In this document: positions 36,246 to 46,891 of the stretch, one piece after another
Layout of the letters: each line of letters opens with the position of its first letter
Numbering within the stretch: position 1 is the stretch's first letter
Assembly (NCBI GenBank): GCA_030280995.1
Contig: JASXTE010000002.1
Location: forward strand, 12,228,683 to 12,292,682
Direction: 5' to 3'
Length of the DNA: 64,000 nucleotides
Source of the DNA: Hemileia vastatrix
Taxonomy: Eukaryota; Basidiomycota; Pucciniomycetes; Pucciniales; Zaghouaniaceae
Notes under the pieces: generated by a model
Told to the model about the DNA's origin: nothing
What the model saw: only the letters and a program-made list of their open reading frames with translations
Databases searched by the model: none
Program-made: the position numbers and the translations under genes

Positions 36246-37718
36246 ATGGCTGGATCTCCTGATGTTAACTCTTCTACTCTCCCTTGCTTCACTGCTCCCA
36301 AGGACTATGCCTGCAAACAGTGCATCCACATGTGCAGACCTTGCACATTCACTCTTCCAAATCCTGAATCCAAATTCTACAACAGGGCTTGTGACTCTTG
36401 CTATTCCAAAAAGAAAAGATGTGACAGAGACGCCAACTACCCTATTCCTCCGCCTTCTCCTTCTCACAAATACATCTCCAGATCCCTTACCAGATTCCCA
36501 GAGCTTGGTCATTCCTCTTCCTCTCTATCTTCTGCTCCTTTGAGAAGATCCAGAAGCTCAGCTTCCCGCACTCTTCCCAAAAGACCAGCCTTAGTCTCAC
36601 AAGAAACTGCTTTTATCACTGCCAAATTAGCTCCAAAAGCTTCAAGATCAACTCCCAGGCTTCTAGACCGCATCCAGGCGGCCCGCCCGCCTCACCAAAC
36701 AGTGAAAATCAGGGCCAAAACCTCCAAAAACGGCCAGAAAATAGCCAAATTCATCCAGACAACAACAACAACTCAACCCAACTACCTCCTACTGCTCCCA
36801 GAGAAATGCAATCCACCCTTCGAAAGTCCAAAAGCACCAAAATTTACCAGATTTCTAAGATAACTGCCAGAGAACCCCAAGAAGAAACCAGAACACCACA
36901 CACTGCTCCACAACAACAACTTCGTCCCCAACTAAGACAAAGAAACTACACCTCTCCTCTGTCAGCAAACTACTCTTCTGACAGTTCCATCCCTTCAAAT
37001 TCTCCATCCAGAAGAGAGCAGTCTGCTTCCAAGTCCCCCTCTCCTGCTCCATCCTTTAACAACCCTGGTACTCCATCACCAGCACCTCCTCCAGCTGAAT
37101 CCAACAGAAATAACAACCACAACACCAACAATCTCACTGCTCCAACTAGGCCCCAGGAACATCAGCATCCCAGTTCACCTTCTCAGGATCCTTCAGAGGA
37201 AGACCATGAGAATCCATATCTTTCCCTAGTTGATCCACCCACTATGACCATTAAAAAATTGTCAGAGATCCAAATCCCAGCTGCTTACAGATTTGATGAG
37301 CTTCCAATCTGTAAGTACCAAATTGATTATTCCATTTCTTCAACAAAAATAATTACTGATCCAATTCTTCTTGTCTAGTTGGAACCCCTCCTCCTGAATC
37401 TATTATTGGAGTTGGCCAACCTCTTGAAACTTCTTTGACCCTGGATTATGGAGACATGAAGAAACACCTAAGCACCATGTGTTCCAACATGCTAAAAGCC
37501 TTTGCCCTCCATGGACCTTTGAATGACTTTGAAACATCCCTGAGAAAGCGCCTGTTGGACGACCACTGGAAAATGTCTAGGATGATTAAGCACACCCTCC
37601 AGCACTCCATTCCTACCTCTTCTTCTTCCTCCTCTGAACTTCCCTCTAATCCAATTCCTGACCATTACAATCCCTATCATCTCTCCAGCAGGATGCACTT
37701 CAAAGAACACAGTGCTTC

Positions 37719-38856
37719 TGTCAGCCAGGCTATTCCAGGAGTCCAGTAAATGATATATAACTTATAAAACCTGAAAGAGTGGTTAAGAATTGTATTTAAT
37801 GAATATAACTTAATATTTTATTGCATAATGAAATTATATAAGTATTTTATTATATACAAGTGTTACATTAAATTTATTGGTTATATAAATTTTTATATAC
37901 AGTTAAATTGAACATAATATAATATATTCTACAAATAATGGCGCATTTTTATGTATTTAATAATTATAAATTTATATTTAATTAATTGAAAAACATATAT
38001 TATAATTATAAGTGTAAAATTGACTTATAATATATTTAAATTAATTACTTAAATTTATATATTAAATAATACCTCTCATATAATACTAAACAATAATTAA
38101 TGACGCTTCTTTTGACCCTTAATTGTGTTAGAAAAAACAAATAAATTAATTGATACTAAATTGAGATTAATTACATGTTTTGTTGCATCAAAGTATTTTT
38201 TGTTTCAATTAAAATATCCTTTAATCAGACTGTACCATCTGTTTGGAATTATTTTTCTCATAGTTCCTATGTTCCAATCTTGTTTAGTTATTCACTATTT
38301 TCACCTACTGATTTGGGAATTAATGGCGGGAAAATTGGATTCTTAATTGGGGTTTTAATTAATTGTTTCATGTTTTTCTCTATATTGTTATGTTTCATTT
38401 ACTCTTTGATACATTTGTTTTATTCTATTCTAATCATTGTATTTACAAATATAGTAGCGCTTCAGAGGACCCATTGCCTATAAAAGGGCCTTGGATAATC
38501 CCCTGTAGCCTCATCACTTATTAAACACTCAACAAATTAAATAACTATTTTACTACGTTTATATTTTTTTTATTAGTAATACAAATCTAATTAAAAGTCT
38601 ATATAACAAATCAAAGGTTGCTTTAAGTCTGATAGTAATTAAAAGTGTTTTCCGCGCAGAAACCTTACATTGAATAATATTATTATTAACAAATTCTAAG
38701 TTTTTGTCATCTCTCAAAGTTGCTTGCCGTTGTTTTTCCCTCTTAAATAAATTAAATATATTATTACAAATTATTTCTTTTATTTTCCCTTGTCATCCTC
38801 CTTCTCTCCTCCTTTTCCTCCTATTTTTCTTACCTCTTCTAGACAACTGACCGACA
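37719..38856 (+). repeat. Element A 5' LTR
   Basis: TGTCAGCC...GACCGACA, 1138 bp. Contains a TATA box (TATAAAAGGG, 38479-38488) that probably drives transcription of the element from about 30 bp downstream. The preceding GCTTC repeats after the 3' LTR. Confidence 0.95.
38479..38488 (+). promoter_or_regulatory. TATA box of element A 5' LTR
   Basis: TATAAAAGGG in the LTR, repeated at 46514-46523 in the 3' LTR. Position and sequence fit the core promoter at the U3/R border. Confidence 0.6.
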
Positions 38857-38858
38857 AC

Positions 38859-38871
38859 TGGGGGCCTTTCC
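38859..38871 (+). other. Primer binding site of element A
   Basis: TGGGGGCCTTTCC, two bases after the 5' LTR, same spacing and near-identical sequence as in element B (59177-59189). The pairing tRNA was not identified. Confidence 0.6.
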
Positions 38872-39550
38872 AAACGACGACGACGATCGAGCCTGGCGAC
38901 GAACGACAAAACGCACGGACCACCTAGCAAAAACAAAACTTTTGCCGCGACTGTGTTTCGAACTTGGGTTTGACATCTTAGGTTTATATTATATTAATTT
39001 TTATATTATTTTGAAGTGATTTTTCGATCACTATAGTAAGTTCACCTTTGCGCCTCTCACTCATATTACTATATTTTTATTGCAATAACAGTGATTGTGG
39101 CTTAATTGCTGATTCACTGATTGTAAGTGTTCAATTTTTAAAATTTTTTTTTTCCTAGTTGACCATTATAGAGTGTTAAATCCTCTTAGTCCTAGAAGAA
39201 TTGACATTTTTTATTAATACAAATTGAATTATTAATTTAATTTTTTTTATTATTAATTATTGTTAATTTTGGTTGACTTAAAAGTACATTGTGCTTAGTC
39301 CCAAATATATTGCCATATTTAATATTGGTAATTAATTGGTTGAATTAACTTGATTTTTATTCCCAATTTAACCTTGCAATCCATATTTTTTTAAAAAATT
39401 AATTTTTTTTAATTATTATTTTATATTGAAAATTATTTTTTCTATAGTTTTATTAATAAAAATTTTTTTTTTATTATTTGGAGCAATTATTGACTAACTT
39501 TTATTATTTTTTTATAAAATAAAAAGTAAATTATAAATCTTCCCACTAGT
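38872..39550 (+). other. Element A leader
   Basis: About 680 nt of AT-rich untranslated leader with T-runs; no gene seen. Confidence 0.6.
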
Positions 39551-40232
39551 ATGTCCAACAATTTGGCAGAAAAAATGGATAACATGCAAGTGGATGAAAT
39601 AGAAATTGACTATGATGCTGACACTGTAAGTTCTTCTAAAGTTGGTCATAAAAAATCTTATGCTAACACAAAGAATTCACATACTGCAGGATGTGGAAAT
39701 GACAAGAAATGCAAACAAACCAAACCCCCTTCCCCCAGTACCACAGAAGGAAGTAAAGCCTCTAGTGCCTCAAGAAGGTCTTCCAAAAGGCTTCAAAATA
39801 AAAAAGCTTCCTCTGCCACAACAAATCAGCAACCTATCCAGTCATATAAAAGAGTTGAAGGCAGAAAATATGACGTACAAAGCAAAGGTAGACACATTGT
39901 GGGATCAGGTCCAAGAACTCAGGAACCAGATTCAGGCCCAGGCCCCTCCTCAGTTGCCTCCCAATCAGCCTCAGTTTCAGGCTCAATCTTCACAGCCACA
40001 CAGCTCAACCATCCAAAATCCAAATACTATGGAAGTAGAGCAATGGAAATGGGATTATCTAATGAGTCACTACCAACAGAATGTGCAACACCCTCCTCAT
40101 CATCAGCCTGGCCCATCCAGAACACCCAATTTCCATCCACCTCCTCATCCCTACCAACAAGGCAGGAGAAAGAAGGCCCAAGCACAATCCCAAACCCAGT
40201 CCCAGGAGAAGTTTCCTCCTCTGCCATGGTAA
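39551..40232 (+). CDS. Alternative spliced product of element A: 205-residue coiled-coil protein
   Basis: Removing 39626-39689 joins the first 25 codons of gag to a second frame that stays open to TAA at 40230-40232. The product has 205 residues. It contains a predicted coiled coil (SSHIKELKAENMTYKAKVDT, VDTLWDQVQELRNQIQ) followed by a Gln/Pro-rich tail ending FPPLPW. The coiled-coil frame resembles the N-terminus of element B's Gag after its own intron (GFKIKKLPLPQQISNL here, NITIKKTSPPLQDQIF there). That supports real use of the frame. Whether it is a separate accessory protein or a relic of the Gag start is open. Its stop overlaps a second GTAAGT. Confidence 0.5.
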
Positions 40233-43200
40233 GTAATTTGGTTGATAGTCACTTGGGTATGTTTTCTAATAAATCTTCTTCTGCAGGTAATATTATTGAA
40301 CATGGTGAAAGAACAGTTAAACCTGTTAAAAGACAGCTTCCTGTAACTAGTAGCCCTATTGATGTAATTAGCAAATTGTCATTTGATGAACCTTTAGATT
40401 TAACTTCTACATCTTTAATTAATCCTTCTCTTGCAATTAAAAATGATTCTGTTCCCCCTGAAATCTATACCTTAATTGAAAAAACTTCTGAGGAAATATT
40501 GAAAGATACCCTTGATTTTAATATTGTGAAAGACAAACATGTGAGAGATGTGTTAATCCATGAAAATGATAGATTAAATAGTTTACACTTGCAATGTAAA
40601 GTGAGTTCTTCTGTACAAGATACAGCTTATTTAAAAATCAAAGAAACCTTGAATATTGTTCTTAGTCAACAAAAACAAATAAGAAGTGACCATAGAGCTA
40701 TCTCAGATAGAAATATCAGTCTACATAAGACCTTGAGTGAATTGAAACCCCTTATTGAGGAAAATTATTCATTCAAGAATGAAATAAAATCTCTGAAAAT
40801 TGAGTTTAAGAAGCTAAAAAATGATTTCCATGCACTAAGTACCAAACACTCAGTTTCTGAGGACAGAAATGTTCTATCTCTTGCAAAAGTAAATGACCAG
40901 ATGTCTGAAATTCCAAGAATAAGAAACTATGTGTCTGACCTACAGGAAAAGTTCTCAACCTTAACCATCAATAATGAATTAAATGAGATTTCTATAAATA
41001 AGCTGCATAAAAATAAAGGGAAAAAACCTGAGCAAGGTTCATCCTTTCTTCCTCATATTTCAACCATTAAACAAACTGACAATGAGTCTGTAAATTCTCT
41101 TGCTACTAGCAAAAAATCTTGTGATGGTCATGCACCAGCTGTTTCTGTAAATAATGAAATTTCTGAACACCTGGCTAAACTTCAGGAATTATTAATAATG
41201 AATAATTCATACCAAAAAGTGGACCATCCCAGTAGTCAGAAAAATTGGCCTAAGTTAGACCAATATCCTACCTTTGATGGTGATTCTTCCTCTGATTGGC
41301 AACACTTTATCCAGAGAATTGATAATTTAAAAAGATCTTATAAACTACCTGATGAGGAAATTGTTTCTAAGCTAATTTCTTTATTTTCCAATGTAGCCTT
41401 GATGTGGTATGAATCTGTCCTTTTAGATAACAATCATTATACATGGAATGATTGGAAATCCTTGATTGAGAATCAGTTTGGTGGTTCAAAATTCAGGTTA
41501 GCTCAGCAGAGACTGTATGAGAATACTAGATATGTATCCTCCTCTGTTGAAAAGCCCATTGTTTTTCTGATGAAAATAACTAAAATCCTTAGAGCAATTG
41601 ATCCAAAAATGGATTATGATATTTGGAGAGATAAAATCTTGTATAAATTACCAAATTCTCTTAGGGATTTGATTGTTGCCAGAACTGAGCATGTAAGGGA
41701 AAATTCTTCTTTCATTAATATCTGTAATGAAGTACTACTCAACCATAGATATGAACCAAAGAATTACCTTAGTAAATCTTATAATGATCAGAATAAACCT
41801 TCTATAAAGCTTCCAGAAAAATCTGGTAAACCCTCTGCCCCAATTGCACCTAAAAAATATGCAACAAATACTTGTTATAAATGTAACAAACCATGGCAGA
41901 AGGGTCATGTTTGTGACAAGAAAATTCATCTTGTTGAACAAAATGAAGACACTGATGAAGTTGAACTTGATGTCAATAATTCTTCCAGTGACTGTGAAAG
42001 TAATATCTCCTATGACAATGAATCTGTTAAAGATGTTTTAATGTTGGAACATGATGTCCATTATTTAAATAATATATCTGAAGATTGTGTATTGAATTTA
42101 TCTTCAGTAGAAAATGCTGAGATAATTAAAGATATTACTAACAATTCTATTCCTATATCCCCTTTAAAGGCACCTGTTATCATTAATGGTAAAAATGTTG
42201 ATGTAGTTCTTGATTCTGGTGCTGGCGGAAGTGTAGTATCTGAAAAAGCTTTGGCTTCAGTGGATAAGGAATATTTGAGTAAATTATTACCTATAACTTC
42301 TGAAAAATGGAGAGGGTATGGTTCTACCTTATTTCCTATTGGCAAATACAAAACCTCTGTATTCTTCAAATATAGTGGTGGTTTTGTCAGAGCTATTTGT
42401 GAGTTTGTTGTCATGAAAAATGATAATTTGAGCAATTGGTTTATTATGGGAAATGATATTTTAACCATGTTTGGTGTGAAACTGGACCCAGCAAATAATT
42501 GCTTTACCTTAGGAATGAATGGGAAAAGGAAATTCAAAATTTCCTCTCCTAGAACTTCTGGGCATTTGTTGAAATCTTGTAACTCACTGATCCAGTGTAA
42601 AGGTAGAACAACAACTGAATTGGATGATTTATTACATGAAATAAATACCTCTTCTTTTGGTGATCAGTTGACTAGTGAACAAAAGGATTCTATTGTTGCC
42701 TCTATTACCTCTTTCCCTATGGCTTTTGCTCATGGTTCTCATGTCTTGGGAATTGTTCAGGAAGAGATGAAAATTACCTTATCCTGTAATTTGAGTGATA
42801 TTCCTCCTTCCCTTAAGAAAAAACCATATCCTGCTTCTCCATCAAAGAGAAAAGATATTGAAGATAATATTGAAACATTATTGAAAATGAATATCATTGA
42901 GAAAGTGGATGTCACCCCCAAATATTGTGTCATCTCCCCAGTCTTGATTTCTTATGAAAAAGATAAAGCTAGATTATGTGGAGATTACAGAGCTTTAAAT
43001 ACTTATACTGTTGATGATATTTATCCTTTACCCAGAATTAATTCAATACATGCTACCTTGCAAGGTGCAAAATTTATTAGTTGTCTGGATGGTAATAAAG
43101 GTTATCATCAAGTTCCAGTTGAGAAAAATTCTCAAAATTTTTTGCTCATTGCTACTCATATGGGAATATATAAGTATTTTAGGATGCCATTTGGCCCTAA

Positions 43201-43360
43201 AAATGCTCCTTCAGTTTTCCAGAAAGTCATGGATAAAACTTTCCATCAAGAAATTATTGAAGGTTGGCTCATGGTTTATATTGATGATATTATTGTTTTT
43301 TCTAAAACTTTTGATGAACATATGATTCACTTGAATAGAGTTTTCCAAAAAAATGGATGA
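39551..43360 (+). CDS. Element A Gag-protease-RT polyprotein (1269 codons to a frame break)
   Basis: ATG 39551. In the unspliced frame: a Ser-rich N-terminus, a long helical part (residues about 300-480), the retrotransposon Gag core (WPKLDQYPTFDGDSSSDWQH, about 565-585), and the knuckle CYKCNKPWQKGHVC (about 775). The protease VVLDSGAGGSVVSE (about 885) follows, then RT blocks YCVISPVLISYEKDKARLCG, SCLDGNKGYHQVPVEKN and the active site YIDD (about 1243). The frame ends a few codons later because of a seven-A run where sister copy A' has six. A 64-nt intron with GTAAGT, GCTAAC and CTGCAG signals lies at 39626-39689 inside codons 26-47; unspliced RNA is needed for this polyprotein. Confidence 0.93.
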   Translation: MSNNLAEKMDNMQVDEIEIDYDADTVSSSKVGHKKSYANTKNSHTAGCGNDKKCKQTKPPSPSTTEGSKASSASRRSSKRLQNKKASSATTNQQPIQSYKRVEGRKYDVQSKGRHIVGSGPRTQEPDSGPGPSSVASQSASVSGSIFTATQLNHPKSKYYGSRAMEMGLSNESLPTECATPSSSSAWPIQNTQFPSTSSSLPTRQEKEGPSTIPNPVPGEVSSSAMVSNLVDSHLGMFSNKSSSAGNIIEHGERTVKPVKRQLPVTSSPIDVISKLSFDEPLDLTSTSLINPSLAIKNDSVPPEIYTLIEKTSEEILKDTLDFNIVKDKHVRDVLIHENDRLNSLHLQCKVSSSVQDTAYLKIKETLNIVLSQQKQIRSDHRAISDRNISLHKTLSELKPLIEENYSFKNEIKSLKIEFKKLKNDFHALSTKHSVSEDRNVLSLAKVNDQMSEIPRIRNYVSDLQEKFSTLTINNELNEISINKLHKNKGKKPEQGSSFLPHISTIKQTDNESVNSLATSKKSCDGHAPAVSVNNEISEHLAKLQELLIMNNSYQKVDHPSSQKNWPKLDQYPTFDGDSSSDWQHFIQRIDNLKRSYKLPDEEIVSKLISLFSNVALMWYESVLLDNNHYTWNDWKSLIENQFGGSKFRLAQQRLYENTRYVSSSVEKPIVFLMKITKILRAIDPKMDYDIWRDKILYKLPNSLRDLIVARTEHVRENSSFINICNEVLLNHRYEPKNYLSKSYNDQNKPSIKLPEKSGKPSAPIAPKKYATNTCYKCNKPWQKGHVCDKKIHLVEQNEDTDEVELDVNNSSSDCESNISYDNESVKDVLMLEHDVHYLNNISEDCVLNLSSVENAEIIKDITNNSIPISPLKAPVIINGKNVDVVLDSGAGGSVVSEKALASVDKEYLSKLLPITSEKWRGYGSTLFPIGKYKTSVFFKYSGGFVRAICEFVVMKNDNLSNWFIMGNDILTMFGVKLDPANNCFTLGMNGKRKFKISSPRTSGHLLKSCNSLIQCKGRTTTELDDLLHEINTSSFGDQLTSEQKDSIVASITSFPMAFAHGSHVLGIVQEEMKITLSCNLSDIPPSLKKKPYPASPSKRKDIEDNIETLLKMNIIEKVDVTPKYCVISPVLISYEKDKARLCGDYRALNTYTVDDIYPLPRINSIHATLQGAKFISCLDGNKGYHQVPVEKNSQNFLLIATHMGIYKYFRMPFGPKNAPSVFQKVMDKTFHQEIIEGWLMVYIDDIIVFSKTFDEHMIHLNRVFQKNG
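39626..39689 (+). other. Candidate mini-intron in element A gag
   Basis: 64 nt: donor GTAAGT, branch GCTAAC 24 nt before the acceptor ACTGCAG. Element B has a 58-nt intron with the same donor and branch at the equivalent place (58627-58684). Length is not a multiple of three in either, so splicing switches the frame. Confidence 0.65.
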
Positions 43361-45719
43361 AATCAATATGACCTTATCTTTAAAAAAGTGTAAATTTGGT
43401 TTTCAATCTTTGAAAGTTCTTGGCCATGTTGTGTCAGGCTTACAAATTTGTGTAGACCATAATAAAGTTGCTGCCATTCAAAATGTGAAAGCACCAACTT
43501 CTGTAAGAGAGATTCAAAGTTTTTTGGGTATGTGTGGCTATTATAGACAATATATTAAAAATTATCAGGTCATAGCCTTGCCTCTTACAAAACTGACCAG
43601 AAAAGATGTTGCTTTTCTCTGGAATAATGACTTTCAGAAAGCTTTTGATACATTAAAAAGTTGCTTAATGAAAGCCCCTATATTGGCTCTTCCAGATTTT
43701 AACAAGCCATTTGTCCTTTATACAGATGCTAGCTTTATTGGTGTGGGTGCTGCCCTTCACCAAAAGCAAATTATTAATGATAAATCCTCAGAGGTTGTAA
43801 TTTGTTATATTTCAAGAACCTTAAGAAATAGTGAATTGAAATATGGTGCCACTCAATTGGAGTTCTTAGCAGTTGTTTGGGCTCTTGAGAAACTTCATTA
43901 CTACTTGGATGACCAAAAATTTGAGTTGGTAACTGACTGTAGTGCTGTGAAATCTCTCTTAAACCTCAAGACACCTAACAGACATATGTTCAGGTGGCAA
44001 CTTGCTGTTCAAGAATACAGAGGAAGGATGACTATTATCCATAGAGCTGGAAATGTTCACTCTAATGTTGATATGCTCTCCAGATTGCCTCTGCCAAATA
44101 ATGACTCCAATCCTGCTTATGTACCTGAAGATGATACTGTTCATATACATGGTATATTTATAGTTGATATGGAAGAAGAGTTATTACAGTTAATACTGGA
44201 TTCATATGATAAAGATTCTGATTTAAATAAATTAGTTACTATTTTGAATGATCCTAAGAATGCTTCAATTCAAGCATCAATAAAAACTCTTCCTGCAAAG
44301 TACCAAAATGCTTTAAATAAAGGAAAGTTTTCTATTGAAGATGGTTATATATATTATAGAAGGAAGCTTACCAATGTAATTGTTATTCCTCCTTCAATGA
44401 AAGAAACTATCCTCAAACTTTGTCATGATGACATATTAGCAGGTCATTTTGATCTTGAAAAAACATTGATTAGAATCAAAAACACTGCATGGTGGGCTAA
44501 TATGTCTGAAGACACAAAATTATATGTTGAATCTTGTGATTCCTGCCAAAAATCTAAAAGGTTAACAGGTAAGAGAGCAGGGTTATTACAACATATTGAG
44601 GCACCTAGTGCTCCCTGGCAAATCATTAATATGGATTTTGTCACTGGTCTTCCTGTTGCAGGTAAAGACAGCTTTAACTCTTGTTGGGTAATAGTTGATA
44701 GATTCACAAAAATGTGCAAATTTATTCCAACCCACAAAGATGTATCCACCAAAGAATTAGCTTTCTTATGGTGGTCTTACATGTTTAATATTATTGGTTT
44801 TCCAAAAGCCATTATCTCTGATAGGGATCCAAAATTCACTTCTGAGTTTTGGACCTCTTTGATGGATATTTGTGGCTGTGAGTTAAAATTGTCTACAGCT
44901 CACCATCCTCAGACTGATGGTCTAGCTGAGAGAATGATTCAAACTCTGGAAGATATGATTAGAAGGTATTGTGCCTTTGGTTTTGAATATAAAGACAATG
45001 ACAGATTTACTCATGATTGGGTCACTCTTTTGCCTGGTCTTGAATTTGCATATAATAGCACTGTTCATTCTGTCACTGAGAAAAAGCCTTTTGAGCTTTG
45101 GTTAGGTTATGTCCCAAACACTCCTGCTCAGATTCTCAACAATAAATTACCTAAGTTGGAACTACACCCTGGTGTAAAATCTTTTATGCAAATGAAACAG
45201 CTATGCAGAAAACATGCTCAGAGTTGTATTGATAAAGCATTTGAATATGAAAAGAAAAGATGGGATAAATCCCATAAAGAATACACATTTAACAAGGGTG
45301 ATGAAGTGTTGATCTCTACTATCCATTTCAATTTACAAGGTAACCACAAATTGAAAGATCCTTTTGTAGGACCATTTGTTGTTAAAAGAATGGTTGGTAA
45401 TAATGCAGTAGAAGTTGTATTGTATTCTCCATATGATAGGAAACATCCTGTCTTTCCCATTTCTTTTCTTAAACCTTATACTTCCAACAGTGACTTATTT
45501 CCAAAAAGAAGAGGAAGAACTAAGAAGAACCCTCAGGAAGTCACAGAAACAGCAGAAATTGATAAAATTCTCAATGATAGAATTATCACTTCTGAGAGAG
45601 GTACTGAATATTTATTGAGATATAAGAACAAATCATCTGAACATGATGCATGGATACCTGGAAAGGAAATTTCAAATCTGCCTGCTCTGTTGAAAAAATA
45701 CAAAAAGAAAAAATCTTAG
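43353..45719 (+). CDS. Element A RT C-terminus, RNase H, integrase and chromodomain
   Basis: 788 codons, continuing Pol in another frame after the seven-A run. RT thumb (GMCGYYRQYIK by comparison, about 43540), RNase H (PFVLYTDASFIGVGAALHQ, about residue 120; TDCSAVKSLL), and integrase zinc region (HDD..GHFDLEKT, CDSCQKS, about 355-400). The integrase core has D in MDFVTGLP, D in ISDRDPKF and E in GLAERM (about 427, 490, 525). The C-terminal chromodomain is TEYLLRYKNKSSEHDAW then IPGKEISNLPALLKKY (about 740-785). Such domains steer integration towards modified histones. No stop interrupts this part. It needs the upstream frame to be joined to yield complete RT. Confidence 0.93.
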   Translation: MDEINMTLSLKKCKFGFQSLKVLGHVVSGLQICVDHNKVAAIQNVKAPTSVREIQSFLGMCGYYRQYIKNYQVIALPLTKLTRKDVAFLWNNDFQKAFDTLKSCLMKAPILALPDFNKPFVLYTDASFIGVGAALHQKQIINDKSSEVVICYISRTLRNSELKYGATQLEFLAVVWALEKLHYYLDDQKFELVTDCSAVKSLLNLKTPNRHMFRWQLAVQEYRGRMTIIHRAGNVHSNVDMLSRLPLPNNDSNPAYVPEDDTVHIHGIFIVDMEEELLQLILDSYDKDSDLNKLVTILNDPKNASIQASIKTLPAKYQNALNKGKFSIEDGYIYYRRKLTNVIVIPPSMKETILKLCHDDILAGHFDLEKTLIRIKNTAWWANMSEDTKLYVESCDSCQKSKRLTGKRAGLLQHIEAPSAPWQIINMDFVTGLPVAGKDSFNSCWVIVDRFTKMCKFIPTHKDVSTKELAFLWWSYMFNIIGFPKAIISDRDPKFTSEFWTSLMDICGCELKLSTAHHPQTDGLAERMIQTLEDMIRRYCAFGFEYKDNDRFTHDWVTLLPGLEFAYNSTVHSVTEKKPFELWLGYVPNTPAQILNNKLPKLELHPGVKSFMQMKQLCRKHAQSCIDKAFEYEKKRWDKSHKEYTFNKGDEVLISTIHFNLQGNHKLKDPFVGPFVVKRMVGNNAVEVVLYSPYDRKHPVFPISFLKPYTSNSDLFPKRRGRTKKNPQEVTETAEIDKILNDRIITSERGTEYLLRYKNKSSEHDAWIPGKEISNLPALLKKYKKKKS

Positions 45720-45753
45720 CATTTTTTTTATTGTTTTTTTTAGATTGAGGGAG

Positions 45754-46891
45754 TGTCAGCCAGGCTATTCTAGGAGTCCAGTAAATGATATATAACTTAT
45801 AAAACCTGAAAGAGTGGTTAAGAATTGTATTTAATGAATATAACTTAATATTTTATTGCATAATGAAATTATATAAGTATTTTATTATATACAAGTGTTA
45901 CATTAAATTTATTGGTTATATAAATTTTTATATACAGTTAAATTGAACATAATATAATATATTCTACAAATAATGGCGCATTTTTATGTATTTAATAATT
46001 ATAAATTTATATTTAATTAATTGAAAAACATATATTATAATTATAAGTGTAAAATTGACTTATAATATATTTAAATTAATTACTTAAATTTATATATTAA
46101 ATAATACCTCTCATATAATACTAAACAATAATTAATGACGCTTCTTTTGACCCTTAATTGTGTTAGAAAAAACAAATAAATTAATTGATACTAAATTGAG
46201 ATTAATTACATGTTTTGTTGCGTCAAAGTATTTTTTGTTTCACTTAAAATATCCTTTAATCAGACTGTACCATCTGTTTGGAATTATTTTTCTCATAGTT
46301 CCTATGTTCCAATCTTGTTTAGTTATTCACTATTTTCACTTACTGATTTGGGAATTAATGGCGGGAAAATTGGATTCTTAATTGGGGTTTTAATTAATTG
46401 TTTCATGTTTTTCTCTATATTTTTATGTTTCATTTACTCTTTGATACATTTGTTTTATTCTATTCTAATCATTGTATTTACAAATATAGTAGCGCTTCAG
46501 AGGACCCATTGCCTATAAAAGGGCCTTGGATAATCCCCTGTAGCCTCATCACTTATAAAACACTCAACAAATTAAATAACTATTTTACTATGTTTATATT
46601 TTTTTTATTAGTAATACAAATCTAATTAAAAGTCTATATAACAAATCAAAGGTTGCTTTAAGTCTGATAGTAATTAAAAGTGTTTGCCGCGCAGAACCCT
46701 TACATTGAATAATATTATTATTAACAAATTCTAAGTTTTTGTCATCTCTCAAAGTTGCTTGCCGTTGTTTTTCCCTCTTAAATAAATTAAATATATTATT
46801 ACAAATTATTTCTTTTATTTTCCCTTGTCATCCTCCTTCTCTCCTCCTTTTCCTCCTATTTTTCTTACCTCTTCTAGACGACTGACCGACA
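45754..46891 (+). repeat. Element A 3' LTR
   Basis: 1138 bp, directly after the purine tract GATTGAGGGAG (45743-45753). Followed by GCTTC, the second copy of the target duplication, and then by the continuation of antisense gene 2. Confidence 0.95.

Larger units (their letters stand above)
37719..46891 (+). mobile_element. Element A: young, almost intact Ty3/gypsy chromovirus
   Basis: 9173 bp with two 1138-bp LTRs (about ten differences seen by eye), 5-bp target duplication GCTTC, primer site, purine tract, and gag-pol in the order Gag, zinc knuckle, protease, RT, RNase H, integrase, chromodomain. The only coding defect found is a frame change at a seven-A run in RT (43347-43353). It is the innermost and youngest insertion of the nest and belongs to the same family as A'. 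Confidence 0.96.

Noticed and set aside
36500..36810. Intron to explain the frame change in antisense gene 2
   Set aside because: No GT-AG pair with a fitting length and branch site was found; the frame change is left open as intron or indel.
38125..38483. Hydrophobic open frame of 102 codons in the element A LTRs (also 46210-46518)
   Set aside because: It is present in both LTRs only because they are copies; the A' LTR does not keep the reading frame.
40229..40286. Second possible intron in element A gag (GTAAGT...CTGCAG, 58 nt)
   Set aside because: Splicing it does not restore a long frame from either upstream frame; the spliced product stops at the same place.
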